Assembly: GCA_021432635.1 (NCBI GenBank)
Contig: MU270017.1
Span: 310,001-374,000, forward strand
Origin: Thozetella sp. PMI_491
Taxonomy: Eukaryota > Ascomycota > Sordariomycetes > Chaetosphaeriales > Chaetosphaeriaceae
DNA: 64,000 nt
Direction of reading: 5' to 3'
The position numbers and the translations under genes are program-made. Position 1 is the stretch's first letter, and every line of letters begins with the position of its first letter. This document shows, piece by piece, positions 10,450-22,761 of the stretch. The notes under the pieces are model-generated. The model ran no database searches and was not told the origin of the DNA. It worked only from the letters and a program-made list of their open reading frames with translations.

Positions 10450-11787
10450 GGTCCTTGAGGGATCTTTAATCAAATTGCAGGTGCACGCACTGGAAGATCA
10501 GGGACGATGACGCAGGATATTCTCAATGATGCAACAGTAGCAGCAGCAGCAGCAACAGCAGCAGCGTCAGTGGCTTCCTCACGATAAGTGAGAGATATAC
10601 TCTATCGTCTATCGCCGTCATCGGCACGGGTCCGAGCCGGACCTCACGGCCAAAGAGGTGGGCTCATAATCGGAGGCTGCACGCCGAGCGACCCAGTGGC
10701 TTCCGACTGGCCGTGCTCCCTCGGTCGAGCTACCCCAGATCCTCATCAACTTGGCACTGGCGAGAGCAGCCGTCGGTTTGCGGGGCGGTCCCCTGCACGA
10801 GCTCCCGGAGCTACTCCACCGGCGGAACCAACCTCCCGATAGCTATCGGCACCCTTGCTTGTTTATGTGGTGCCCTAGTCTGGGAACGCGGGGACACACG
10901 AGTCGCGCGAAACAAAGAAGGCGCCGCTGGTGGCCATACCTCACCATGAGATGCCGGCTGCCTACTGCCGATGAAGAAGCTCCCTAATCATCAGTGACTC
11001 TGACACCAGTGTACCGTATATCGACCCACGCTGAGGCTAAACCCGATCCTCAGCTGATTGAGCCCTATTGCGTTAGCTCGGGTAGGAACAAACATGGGAT
11101 CTTGGATGTCGAATGGCGACAAGCTTACCATTCCCCACTGCTATCTACCTAGCTCACTATGGTTCGCGTCGAATGGAACGCAATCGTCCCGACGGGCGCT
11201 GCTGGGGAAGGGTATTATTGAACGCTCAGAACACCGCAACGGCATGGAAAGGGTAGCCGTTGCGTGGGTCGCCCTGCGGCCAACTCGAGTATACCAGCCA
11301 GTGGTCTTAGTGCCGGCTGCCGCCGCTTGTGCCGCGGCAATACAGTGCTGCCACGGAGTTGCAAGGCTGGGTACTTGCCGAGAGCCATGAACCGGGAGCG
11401 ATCATCCCCTTATCGGCCACTCCAGCCTAGCTCTTGGCACCCCCATCCGAGACAACGCAGTGCCAACCGTCCACTCGGATCGCGGTGGCGGACAGGGGTG
11501 TCGGGTAGATTGCTGGATGTAGAGCCCTGTCTGTTTGCTTGGCCCCCCCCCCCCCCCCCTTTCAAAAATTCGGTCGTTTTGCGGTCCGCCTGTGTGGTAT
11601 TGTATTTAACTCCTCACTTGCCGTATAGCATCGTACGTGCTGGTCAGGCCGTGGCCTGATTTATATTGCATCGTGCGCTTTCCTGCCGACTATCTCTTGC
11701 TAGAACTGAGGTGGTACTGTTCCGGAGGTAAATGCGTGGATCCCCTGTATAAAGAACCACAACAACGCCGGCCAATCGCGTCACCTC
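10450..11787. promoter_or_regulatory. Divergent promoter region with CAG microsatellite and poly-C tract
   Basis: About 1.3 kb between the decarboxylase-like gene (minus) and the transporter gene (plus); one control region may serve both. It has a CAG/CAA repeat near 10532-10566 and a run of 17 C at 11543-11559, about 230 bp before the transporter ATG. No coding frame with protein character was seen. Confidence 0.55.
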
Positions 11788-13466
11788 ATGGCCGACATCG
11801 ACAACTCCCCCGGCGCCAGGGCCGTGGGCTATGCCGACGAGAAAGAAAAGATCGAGTCAGGCCTGCACAGCTCCAAGTCTAGCGAGACGCACGACGTTGA
11901 GGGTCTAGTCGTCGACCAGAGGCTAGAGCGCATCGTGCTATGGAAGCGCGACCTGCTCTTGGTGCCCATCCTGGGTCTGCTCTACCTGGTCATGTTCCTG
12001 GACCGGACCAACATCGCCAATGCGAGGATTGAGGGCCTTGAGGCTGGGCTCAACATGCCGAGCAACGGCTACAACACGGCCCTGTGGATCTTCTACATAC
12101 CGTTTGTGCTAGCTGAGATCCCGAGCAACCTCTTCCTCAACATGGGTATCCTGAAGCCGAACTGGATTCTTGGAGGCCAGCTGTTCCTCCTCGGTACGGA
12201 CCGCACATAGAGTCTTCTTGTGACAGCATGCTGACCAGCCGTAGCCATTCTTGGTATGTGCCAGGGCCTCACAAGATCTTACTCGGGGCTCCTGGCCATC
12301 CGCTTCCTCATGGGCACCCTGGAGTCGGCCCTCCCCGCCGGTGCCACTTACATGCTCTCGTCCTACTACACTAAGAAGGAGGCGGCCCCGCGCTTTGCTT
12401 GGTTCTTCAACTTTGCGCTCGCTGGGCCCCTGTTCTCTGGTCTCCTGGCCTACGCGATCGAGAATCTCGACGGGACCGGTGGCTACGAGGGATGGAGGTG
12501 GATCTTCATCATCGAGGGTCTGATGACTCTCTGCTTCGCCCTCCTCGCCCTAGCGCTGCTCCCTGATTTCCCTCATAAGGCGCCCGCTTGGTTCCTGAAG
12601 GAGGAGGAACGCAACTACCTGGTCGCGAAGCTCGAGGCTTCTCGAGGCTACGAGCAGGTTGGGTCGGCGGTCGACAGTGTGCCGCTATGGAAGGTGCTTA
12701 TCGACTGGCGTATCCACCTGTTTACCATATGCTTCTTCTGCTGCGACATCACCGCCTCTTCTGTGTCGGCCTTCTCCCCGACCATTCTTACACAGCTGGG
12801 CTGGACAGCGTCCAGGGCCCAGCTGATGACCATGCCCGTCTGGGCGAGCGGCATCGTCTCGACGTTCACGATTACCTTTCTTTCAACCTACCTCAATATC
12901 CGGTTTCCGTTCGTTCTGGGCGCGATATGCTGCCAGCTTGTTGGCTGGAGTATCATGAGAGTCTATGTCCCGGAGGCCGGTGTCCGTTATGCCGCACTGT
13001 TTTTCATGAGCGTCGGCACGTTCCCTCAGATGCCTATCCTGATGGGCTGGCTGAGCTCAAACTTAAGGGGACGAAAGGTGCGTTCATACATGTCCCCCCC
13101 CCTCTCGTCACATCTGATTGTTCTAACGAGGAATAGTACCTGGCTGTTGGCATGGCGTGGCAGGTATCTTTTGGAAACGCGGCCAATCTTGTGTCCTCGT
13201 AAGTCTACCATTTCTAATGTCACGATTTGGAAGAACGCAACTGACGAAATTCTAAATCTAGAAACGTTTTCATCTCGAATCAAGCCCCACGGTACCCTAC
13301 GGGCTTTACCAACGGCCTTGTGTTCACGTGTCTTGGGTTCGTCTTCGTCTGCTTTACGACCCTGGTCATGTTTACGATGAATAAAAAACGAGACAGGAGG
13401 AGGGCGAGCATGACGGACGCTGAGAAGGAAGCGGATGATGAGGTAAATTTCAAATTCCGCCTTTGA
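11788..13466 (+). CDS. MFS transporter, Dal5/Tna1-type anion:cation symporter
   Basis: Four exons, 11788-12193, 12245-13077, 13137-13198 and 13262-13466 (introns 51, 59 and 63 bp), give 501 residues. The soluble N-terminus leads to helix 1 with the family signature FLDRTNIANARI; LAIRFLMGTLESALPAGATYMLSSYYT and EGWRWIFIIEG are further signature stretches of the allantoate/pantothenate/nicotinic-acid permease family. About 12 helices are expected. The short third exon (YLAVGMAWQVSFGNAANLVSS) and the charged tail ending VNFKFRL complete the last helices and give the usual length. These plasma-membrane proteins import small carboxylates with protons, which fits the neighbouring oxidative genes. 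The exact substrate cannot be read from sequence. Confidence 0.9.
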
Positions 13467-13708
13467 TATTATTAGATACGAATACCCACGTCCCTGCCAA
13501 TATGTACCCGCGCCTTGGCCTTTCCTGCCTGGATATACCCTATCGTGCCTGCTTAATACCATTTCCTCCGCCCATTGTACCCTAGGGCCTCATGTGACCG
13601 TGGCATTGTCGAAGTTTGATTACCAAAGAAACCAAGGGAACCAAAAAGAGACTACAATCTGAACTTGATGTTCCTGGGGCCAGGCCGACCTGGCGCCTCC
13701 TCGGGTGC

Positions 13709-14755
13709 TTACGAGGACCAAGTGTAGAAGTCTCCGTCATCATACTCCTCTGCTGTGCACGTCCCGCTGTCGATAGAGATGAGAGTTGAGGAGTCGACCC
13801 CTAGATGCGTGTTGCTGGTGGTCGTGGCGTACACATCCTCGAACCACACATCGCTGAAGGACGCGAAGGGGAGCAGACTGCCACCACTAGCGGGGTCTTC
13901 CAAGATCCATTCGGCACTAGTGCGCGATAGGGTGGTGCCACCTGTGAGAGTCACCGTGTAGGTGTAGCCTTGATTACCATTGGTGAGGGTTCTGTCGTCG
14001 TGGTCAGCCTGATTCAAAGGAATACCGACTTGGGACTTGCTTACACTACACCGGAAGTGGTGGATGTCGTGTTAATGGTTACTTCGATGAAGTCCCCCGC
14101 CGCCACTGTGGAATGATTAGCACGACATACTCTAGAAGATAAACGGTGTCGTCTGTGTGGCGTACCTGGGAAGCTCGTAATGGTGTAGGCGGAGCTGGGA
14201 TACCACTGAAACCAAGCAAAGTTTGACTGCACACCAGTGCTGCTGATCTAGATCGGCACAGAAAGAGTTAGCTCGCGGCGCCGGGTAAGAAGCTAAGACA
14301 TATGAAATCCATGTTGTGCGTACCTGGTGTCCGGCTCCAGCCTGCAAGATGACGCCGTTGGTCAAGCCATCAATGCCCACCCACTCACCCACCCACTGAG
14401 GATAGCTAGTCACGCCGCTCCGGGCCGAGAGCGTTGGGCACTGGAACCATCCGTGGACAGCGCTGATGCGGGCGGTACCCGAAGGCTGGACCGCAGCACC
14501 GCACCAGTTGGAGCTGGTGCTGGTCCCGATAGCTCGCCTCGACTTGCGGGTCGACCCCTTCGGCACCGGGGGCTTAACACGACCAGGATTGGCAGTTAGG
14601 TTGGCCGGGTTGATCCTTAGATCGATAGGCTCCAGCTTGATGGAAGACGAATCAATAGGCTTGCCCTTGTGTGTTGCCGTGACGGTGTAAGTGAGCTCCG
14701 CCAGTGCCTGCTGCGCCGCGGCGGCGAGGAGCACGAGGGCTGCAGTCCACTTCAT
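13709..14755 (-). CDS. Secreted G1 glutamic peptidase (eqolisin)
   Basis: Four exons, 14755-14324, 14247-14166, 14105-14045 and 13991-13709 (introns 76, 60 and 53 bp), give 285 residues. A signal peptide (MKWTAALVLLAAAAQQALA) is followed by a propeptide that ends at a dibasic KSRR site (residues 71-74). The mature part starts near SSNWCGAAV and carries WVGIDG, the catalytic Gln in ILQAG (Q138) and the catalytic Glu in SAEWILED (E219); the 81-residue spacing agrees with Scytalidium glutamic peptidase. It is an acid-active extracellular endopeptidase that frees amino acids from protein. It is convergent with the transporter gene. For intron 3 I chose the GTAAGC donor at 14044 with the CGACAG acceptor because it keeps the family motif pattern. 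Confidence 0.92.
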
Positions 14756-17351
14756 CTCGAAGGTCTAATAGGTAGATCTTTGTCTGAGTAGAGTGTGGGT
14801 ATAATAGATCTCAGGGGGGAGGAGGGGAGGCCAAAGCACAGGGGCGCAGATGTTCATCCGATCTTGCACAACACAGGGACAGCCGCCCCTACTTATCTAT
14901 GTCGTGTTCTCCATCAACTGGCTCCCTCGACGCGATAGTCTTCCAGGCTGTGGCGTCCCTGTCTCTCAGTCTCGAGCAGCTGATCCAATATTGACCGCCG
15001 AGATGCGACGGCAGCAGCTTGGGAGAACCAATGATTCCGACATGTTTGGGGTGCTCGACATGCAGTTGAGGAAGCATACACCACCTAGGTAGCCTAGGCT
15101 GAAGGCTGCATGCCTAGCTGGGAAAGGTCGAGGAGGTCGTCTCGGTTAGAAAGCCAGCGTCGAGGACGTCTGGCCAACCGGAAAGCCTAGCTCTGGTGTG
15201 CCAGACCTACCAAAAAGTCGATATGACGGTGTGGTTGCCTCTTGGGGGCTGTTGGTGCTGGGCGTTGATCGTCGCCCGACCAAGCCGAAGACAAGGGGCA
15301 TCGGAGAGCCTATGAGGTGATCATGGGGTCGCCGCTGGTGACGCCATGGTGGGTGTAGCTCAGCACGGCGCCTCCGCCACCGTCTCCTTGTCTCTTTCTA
15401 ATCGCATCAGTCTTGTTTCCAAGTAGACCCTGGCGTTGAGTCAGCCAACACCGCCAGCGACACACCCAGGCCGACGAACACGACGGACAAGGGGAGCATT
15501 GTTGGGGGGCCTGTGTAAGTTGATAGGCTGCAATAGTCAGCCTAGCCTCAGATGACTGGTGGTTCAGCCACGGGATGACCCGACCCTGTGGACCGAGTCG
15601 CTTAGCCACATGTCTTGGGAAATGGTTGGGTCGCTGCCCTGAGGTAGCCTTGGGATTCGTTGCGACATCTGCTGTGCGTCAGCCCCGGCGTCTGCTAGGC
15701 AAACCAGGGCACTTGCAGCGCCGTGTGGGTCAGCCAAGGGCCTGAAAGTGCATCAAGGCTAACGCCTGCATCCGGCAAAGGTTCCGCCAACAGCACCCAT
15801 CAACGTTGCGTGCCGTCCCAATGCTTGAATGCCTGCATGCCACGGCGCGTTGGTGTGTCCAAATTGGTGAGCACCGGGTTTCTTTGGACAGGCCGTCTAA
15901 TCGCGATGCCTCGCGACGCCCGGGGACCAAGCTCGCGATTGCCCGCCGGATGTGCTCTTTTGGCGACGACTGGGGGGCTGAAGCCCCGAAGTCGTATTAG
16001 CCCCCAGGTTGCAGTTGGCGCTATTGAGCTGCTGCAGGCGGAGGTAGCCCAAGCTCCTTCGCGACTCATGGCTGTGCTCGAGAGAATGACGCACCAATCG
16101 CCCGGGTTCGACGGATTCTGCGCGAGCGGGCGAGATGGATACGCCGCTTACGATCAACAAACCACCTCTCCGTGTAGGAGTGTAGGAGTGTAGGAGTGGC
16201 GCTCCCTCACCTCAGAAGTACGAGTCCGAAATTCCGCCTGAGCTGGCCAATCGCTCCCGCGGCAAACCGCTAGAGGCTGCCTGCCTCGCTGACGCCCCAA
16301 ACGAAGACATACTGCTCACTCGGAACTCGGCGCCGTCAGGGATGGATATCGCGACTTCGCCCGGCGAAGGGCGACGGTCCCGCATTGGGAGCTGAAGCTG
16401 TCGGGACCGGCGGCAGATTGCCTGTCGTCGTCTAGATTCCGCCGTTGTGGTCGTGGGCCGGGTGCACTAGGCAAGTTGCGGACCGCAAGTGGATCGCCTG
16501 GCGCAGAAGAGGGCTCATGTCTCACACACCAGACGCCCGCTTGACTCGTCGCGCTTTTCGCGGTATCCGCTTTTCAGCGCTGCGGACGACTGCCTGGGTT
16601 GAAGGCTGCTCCGCTACAACGGGGGGGATGTAAGGGTGAAGATGCAGCTGAAATCAAACGGATCATAGCTGAAGCTAGCCTAGCCGACCTATAGAAACCA
16701 AGAGCTACCCTCGACGGCGGGTTTCGCGCCGGGAGTCTGACGGGGTCAGCACGCCGAGAGGGAGCATCCGCGGTGGATAGGATGGAAATGGAGGCCGCGA
16801 GGCTGATGTTGCGAGCTGAAGCCCGATCGGCCCCAGCTAGTAGCACCGTAGATGCGGTGACCAGTTGAAGCCAGGAATTGACTACTAGCCATTGCTTGAA
16901 TCCGCAGCACGAGCCTGTTCAGTACAGTACGCCCTGGGCGGATTGCCGAAACAAGAAATAAAGCAATCGTGTGGCTAGCGGATACCTTGTCTTCGTGTGG
17001 AAACTATATACAATGAAACCAAATATAGAAAATCGAGCGTGGAGACCAGCGCGGCCGATGTCCTCGGCGAGCCCGCTTGAGGAACGCGCAAGGCTAGCGA
17101 TTGTGGAAGCGAGGATGCGAATTGGGCCCCGAGTCTATCAGACGCTAAGGCTGCTACTGTACGACTCTAGACCAGGTCATCGGTGTACCAAGCCATGCTT
17201 CTATGATCAGGGGCTAGCTAGTCCTCCTCCCCCGGTTCTCGCTATCCAGCCAGCCAGCTATGTGCGCAGCGCTGGCTTGGTTCTGGTGATGAAGAGGGCT
17301 GTTCAATGAATATCAAGTCTGTTGCTATTGGGCCCTCTCCTCGCTCGTTCC
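14756..17351. other. Gene-poor stretch, about 2.6 kb
   Basis: No gene seen. Frames are short, lie on both strands and look random. A GTAGGAGT unit occurs three times in tandem at about 16174-16198. It may hold decayed sequence, but I recognise no element, terminal repeat or protein fragment. Confidence 0.45.
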
Positions 17352-18766
17352 TCACTTAGAAACCGGGAGTTTCTTCAGTGCCTTGCGCATCTCCTCTCTA
17401 ATGTCATATCCGTACATGGCTTGAAGCTTTGCGGTGTTGTTCAGCGTATTCGGCGTATTAGATGTGTCGGACTGCTCAGCGAGTGCTCTGTCTCGCTGCT
17501 GCTGCTCGGGACCTGTCGATAGATTTAGGCACATGCAACAAATTTAGTACACATAGTACTCACCATCTGGCATGTGATAATAGTCCCCGTTTTTACGCCC
17601 AGCTGTTCGCATGTCCTCCGTTCTTGGGCGTCGGATATCTTCGTACAGCTGAAGCACTTTCCGTAGATCCTCGCTGTGCGAGAGAGCATGTGCTAAGCAC
17701 TCTCCCAACGCAACGGCATCTTCAGCTGCACAGGCGGCACCTTGGCCGACGTATGGCAGCATGGGGTGAGCCGAATCTCCCAGGAGGATTAAATTTCCTT
17801 CGGGGCTAAGCCAACTCTTCAGCATCGGCCGGTCGCGTAGGCTCCAGAGAAAGGGGGATTCAATCCTGTCAATAATCTTGCGAAGTCGCCAGTCCCAGCC
17901 TTCAAAGCTAGCACGGAGCTTTGCAGGATCACCCTTGAGTTTCCAGGCTTCCTCATGTGCTTCGTCGTCCTGTACCTGAATGACCCAGTTATACGTCGAG
18001 GTTCCTTGCGCGTAGTACCCGACGACGTGCTGGTACGGGCCTAGCCAGATGACCGCTCCGTTATCGAACCCCAGTGACTGAAATTCAGGATCGGAAAGCT
18101 GCTCTCTCATCATAGTTGCGCGATATGCACTTTCTCCGGTCGGAGTAGCTGGTACCTTGCCCCCGGCTACGAACTCCACGAGCCGACTCCTTGCTCCGTC
18201 CGCGGCAACGATGAGGTCCGCTTCAAAGCTTCGACCATCTGCGCAAGTAACCACCTCCAGATATTTCTCTAGGGTGTCCTTCTTGTGGCTATAGTGGACG
18301 ACCTCGGAACTGTTGATGATCTCAGCTCCAAGCTCAATGGCCTTCTTGATTAATGAATGTTGCAAGTCAACTCGATGGATGTAATAGTAAGGGAACCCAA
18401 ACATCTGCTCGAATCGATTGTCTTGGTTGAGATTGAACCTCGTTAGCTCAGCCGCGTTTTCCCAGCGAACCTGCCGGACGAGGCGTGGGACGCTGCACTT
18501 CTCCTTGAGCTCCTCTAGCACGCCGAAGCTGTGGAGAATCCGAATAAAGTTTGGTGCACCTTGAATGCCTGCGCCGACTTCTTTCAGCTGTTTCGCCGCT
18601 TCTAAGATCGTTACTTTCGGTTTCGGTTCAGGGACAGCCAGCAGAATGGCCACAGCAGCGGATAGTCCTGTATGCGTTCAGTCCATGCAAAGAGGGTAGG
18701 CCAGGCTGTACTATCCTCACCGCCTAGGCCACCGCCGACGATGATGATGTTGAGGGGTGAGGCCAT
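17352..18766 (-). CDS. FAD-dependent monooxygenase, salicylate-hydroxylase type
   Basis: Three exons, 18766-18721, 18667-17564 and 17512-17352 (introns 53 and 51 bp), give 436 residues, the usual size of fungal salicylate 1-monooxygenases. The first exon encodes the strand and loop MASPLNIIIVGGGLGG with the FAD-binding GxGxxG; exon 2 holds ILEAAKQLKEVGAGIQ, the VAADGARSRL DG motif and LILLGDSAHPMLPYVGQGA, the GD motif. The enzyme class uses NAD(P)H and O2 to hydroxylate, often with decarboxylation, aromatic acids in the cytosol. It is only distantly like the monooxygenase at 7742, lacks that protein's N-terminal extension and is the more standard of the two. It is divergent from the ammonium transporter across a 1.2-kb region with GATA sites. 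Confidence 0.92.
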
Positions 18767-19963
18767 TTTAGCTGTCACTGGTTGTGCGGTTGAAGATAAT
18801 TTCGGTCCATGGCGGGGATTTTAGGCCACTGTTGGCCGTCTGCTGGCATCTATGTACGATGATGACCATTCGCATCTGCCGAATGTTACACATGCTTGAA
18901 TTGCCTCCTAGGAACGAAACTGCGAAAATAATGGCCTTAGACTGTGCAGATGAACCCTCCCCCAGTAGCCCGCTGTACCTTTTTGGTATATTATGCGAGT
19001 TGACCAATAGTAATGTTATGCTGTCATGTGCTACTTGCACACTGAGATACGCCCTCTACAGCAGTATCGATAAGCGAGTATAAACCTCTTTTAGATCTAC
19101 TGCTGGTTCCAGGTCGCTGGTAAAGAGCGGGTTAAAGTTGGACGTGGGAAGTTGGTATACGGAGTAGCAGTGCCTTTCGACTCTACTTTGAAACCGCCTG
19201 CCCTCCCGGAGAGTTATGGTCTCCCTTCTACCTCTTTTTCTGCTCGCAAAAGTATATAGCGTTTCCACCCAGCCGGGCTCTTGGTTGCGGAGCGTCCCAA
19301 AAGCAAATCTTCTTGCATATGATGCTCCACCAATATATGCCATGAACTATGCCGTGGCAGTGTACCCCGGAATTGAGCCTCAAGGCCGTCCCGCGGCGCT
19401 GGGGCACGCGCGTCGTTCCCAAAGGCACTCTAATGGGCCCGGAGCGACAATCGGAGGCGATCCCCGGCGCCCGCCGCTAATCCGGTTCCGGCGCTGCCAC
19501 AAAAAACTTCCTGACTGGGCAAAAGTAGCCGTTATCTTAGCTTTTGGTAATCCCACGCGCCAAGAGATAAGGACGACTTGGGGTCGAATTGATATCGCAA
19601 TGACAGCCAGAGGTCAAGCGCTTGTCCAATGAGAAGGCAGTTGGTCGGAGATCTGGGCCCCGGCCAAACGCCCTACACAGGTATGCAGTACGCGCAGTAG
19701 GTACGAGCAAGGCCAGGCCAGAAACTAGGCTTTTATTGGGCTTGCCTGCCGCCTCGGGGTTCACTCGGGGTGGCTAGTTTCGAGTCGTGCTAATAATAAT
19801 TGGTGATAAGATAGAAGATGGTGTACGCCTCTGATAAAGGCAGTTTATTGAAATGCAGGCCAAGGCCCCTGGCGCGTCGAACCTCTGTGACGGCGCTCTC
19901 CCCTTCTCGACCCAATTCCAGTCCTCCCCAAGGCGCCTAGGTGCCGAGTGACCAGTGGCCATC
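18767..19963. promoter_or_regulatory. Divergent promoter region with AreA/NIT2-type GATA sites
   Basis: About 1.2 kb between the monooxygenase (minus) and ammonium transporter (plus). HGATAR sites, the known target of AreA/NIT2 nitrogen regulators, occur at 19532-19537 (minus orientation), 19565-19570, and as an overlapping pair TGATAA/AGATAG at 19804-19814, about 150 bp before the transporter ATG. No coding frame is convincing. Confidence 0.5.
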
Positions 19964-21690
19964 ATGAGTGAAGCTGTAAGTGAAACTGAGCAATACCGCC
20001 GGCGTGCGATGCCAAAGGAGGGAAGATTGACGATGCGTCCTTCCTGCAGCCCAGTTTCAACGAGTCCATCCCCGATGGCGGCAACCCGCTCGAGGTGGAC
20101 GTGAACGCGCAATATGTCGGCTTCGAATACAACTACACCTACCTGATCTTCTGCGGCTTCATCGTCTGGCTGATCATCCCCGGCATCGGCTTGTTGTATG
20201 GCGGGCTGTCGCGCCGCAAGTCGGCGCTTACCATGCTTTTCCAGTCGCTCATGGTTGGCGCCGTGACGACCTTCCAGTGGATGTTTTGGGGCTACTCCCT
20301 GGCGTACAGCCGCACCGCCGGCCCGTTCATCGGCGATCTGGCCAACTTTGGCATGAAGAATGTCATGGCTGCGCCCTCGATTGGAAATTCCACCATCCCC
20401 GAGATCGTGTTTTGTCTATATCAGCTTCTGTTCTGGTAGGTGTCACGCATTGAGGTCCACGAAACTGCTTGGGAAGACGGGCCTCAATTGACCTCCGGAT
20501 ACTGACCTGGTCCAGTGCCTGCACGGTACAAATCGTGGTCGGCGGTGCCTTCGAGCGCGGCCGCATCATCCCCTCGCTTGTCTTCGGCTTCTTCTGGGCG
20601 ACGGTCGTCTACTGCCCGATCGCGTGCTGGACGTGGAATCCTAATGGCTGGCTCTTCACGCTGCCCTCTCTCGACTTCGCCGGTGGCGGCCCTGTTCACA
20701 TCGCGTCTGGCTGGTCTGCCCTGGCTTATGCCTTGGTGCTGGGCAAGCGGAAGAAGAACCCCGAGGACAAGTCCATTGGAAAGGCCCACAACACGACGCT
20801 GGTCTTCCTGGGCACGGTTCTGATCTGGTTTGGATGGTTCGGTTTCAATGGTGGCTCTGCGCTGAACGCCTCCGTGAGGGCTATGGTTGCTGCCTTCAAC
20901 ACTAACACTGCCGCGTCGACTGGAGCGATTGGTTGGGTATGTACAGAAACAGATGCTTGAATGAAGGTTCTAAGCTGATAGCGTTATAGGTGCTGGTCGA
21001 CTATATCAGGAACAAGCGCCGCTTCAGCGTTGTCGGCGCGTGTGAGGGTGCTATCGCGGGCCTGGTCGGTATTACTCCTGCTGCTGGCTTCGTCAGTGTA
21101 TGGCTGGCTGCAGTCATCGGCTTCCTCACCGCCGTTGGATGCCAGCTCTTCGCCAACGTCAATGAGTGGCTGCACATTGACGAGGGAATGGACGTGTTCA
21201 AGCTTCACGGCATTGGCGGCATGCTTGGCTCGTTCTTCACTGGCCTCTTCGCTACCTCTTCCAGTACGTCGAATGACCGCAATTGGATGTCTTGGAATTT
21301 TTTATACTAATAATTTTGATAGTCTCGGCTCTTGATGGCGTGTCGATTGCGCAGGGTGCCATTGATGGCAACGGAGTGCAGGTCGGGAAGCAGTTTGCCG
21401 AGATCACGGCCATCTCTGCTTACTCTTTCTTGGTCTCGTGCGCTCTGCTGATGATTATGAAGTATATCCCAGGCCTTCACCTGCGTGTGTCCAGCGAGGC
21501 CGAGGACAACGGAGTGGATCTCGATCAGTTCTTCGATGAGCAGATCGGCGACTGGGGCATCTTTGACGAGCTTGAGAAGCGCCGCATGCTTGACGATGCC
21601 ATCGTTGGGCATACACCGGTCAATGCAGGCTCGTCAACCGAACGGGTTGAGGAGACCAAAGCGGCGGCTGCCACTGAGACCTCTGCCTAA
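19964..21690 (+). CDS. Ammonium transporter, Mep/Amt family
   Basis: Five exons, 19964-19975, 20050-20435, 20516-20936, 20990-21263 and 21323-21690 (introns 74, 80, 53 and 59 bp), give 486 residues. The first exon codes only MSEA; an alternative acceptor at 20025 would add eight residues. Family marks are GIGLLYGGLSRRKSALTM, the first pore His in PVHIASGWSALAYAL, FGFNGGSALNAS, the GACEGAIAGLVGITPAAGF stretch and the second pore His in FKLHGIGGMLG. The twin-His pore and about 11 helices mark a functional Mep protein that brings ammonium across the plasma membrane. The cytosolic C-terminal tail is acidic and Ala/Thr-rich. GATA sites upstream fit control by nitrogen supply. Which Mep paralogue it is cannot be told here. 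Confidence 0.95.
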
Positions 21691-22761
21691 TTCCTAACCC
21701 AAGAGCCCATAGTCATACGAACTAACTGCTTGCTCGTCTCTTGCGAGGTGGTATGTTCCGGCTTTTATATACGGGTGTTTTCTTCTTCCTTGATAATAGT
21801 TGTTAGAACGAAAAGGGATTGTTCGATACAATCAATGGTGGTGTCCCAAGATGCTGCTGTGGTAGAGATAACTTCGTATACCATTCCCTATCTACCGGGC
21901 CCATTACACTCATTTCTATCGAGTTCTCCAAAGTGTAGTGACGTCTCGACCTACCTTCCAGGCCGAGCCGGCAGACCTAATCGCTGTGGATATCAAGTAA
22001 CTATTAGAAGTCGATCTTGTGTCATGGTCAGTGGAAACAAATGCCTGTTTTGGCGCGGCTAGCAGGCCCTTGCAAATACGCCATGTTTAGGTACAGAAGC
22101 TTGCCTCTTGTCTCAAACATTTGAAGTCACGGTAGAATTAATTACTAGTTATATTTCTACAATTTCGGAATAAGCCGATGACTCGCGCCGGGCTCTCCGC
22201 CAAGCCTCCGTAGTGCTTACTCTATACACCGATTTGTTTTAAATCCGCCTAGATGATGCGCAGTGTGCCTAGCTACCTATGTATTCTTCTCCGCAAGCCA
22301 CTGATAACTCTATAAAGAGAAAATGCTAGCGGTTCTATACCCCGGTTCCATGCCGGCCCCGACTTTTGTCTCCCTGCTGGCTCCTGGTTTGTTGAGTCAC
22401 ACTTCTTGTTCGGCATTCATCTTAATGTTGAAGGATCTCTCTGCCAGCCAATCAAGTCTGCATGATGGATCTAATCAGATCTTTGACGTGGTAGCGCTAG
22501 GGCGGGCGACCGCTGCCAGGTTCACTGGACCTCCCCGATTGAGAAAAGCGAGGCCCACCAGCAAAAGGAGGTAAGTCGGAAGGCCGACAAGCAGAGGCCG
22601 GAATTAACTGTGATAATATTTCGCTTCCGATGTCGCGAAGCAGGAGCTGGTTTTCAGAGTCTAGTTTGTACAAACACATAAAGGGAGTCCAGGCGGCGTT
22701 GTAGAGCTGCTGTATGTCGTAGTTGCAACTTAGATCATCTGCACTGAACCCAGAGCTCGCC
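21691..22761. other. Intergenic region, about 1.1 kb, AT-richer than neighbours
   Basis: It holds the 3' end of the ammonium transporter gene and the promoter of the efflux transporter. The part at about 22080-22330 is noticeably AT-rich. No gene seen. Confidence 0.45.

Noticed and set aside
16174-16198. Three tandem copies of GTAGGAGT as a possible repeat array or CRISPR-like structure
   Set aside because: Units are directly adjacent with no spacers; it is an ordinary short tandem repeat.
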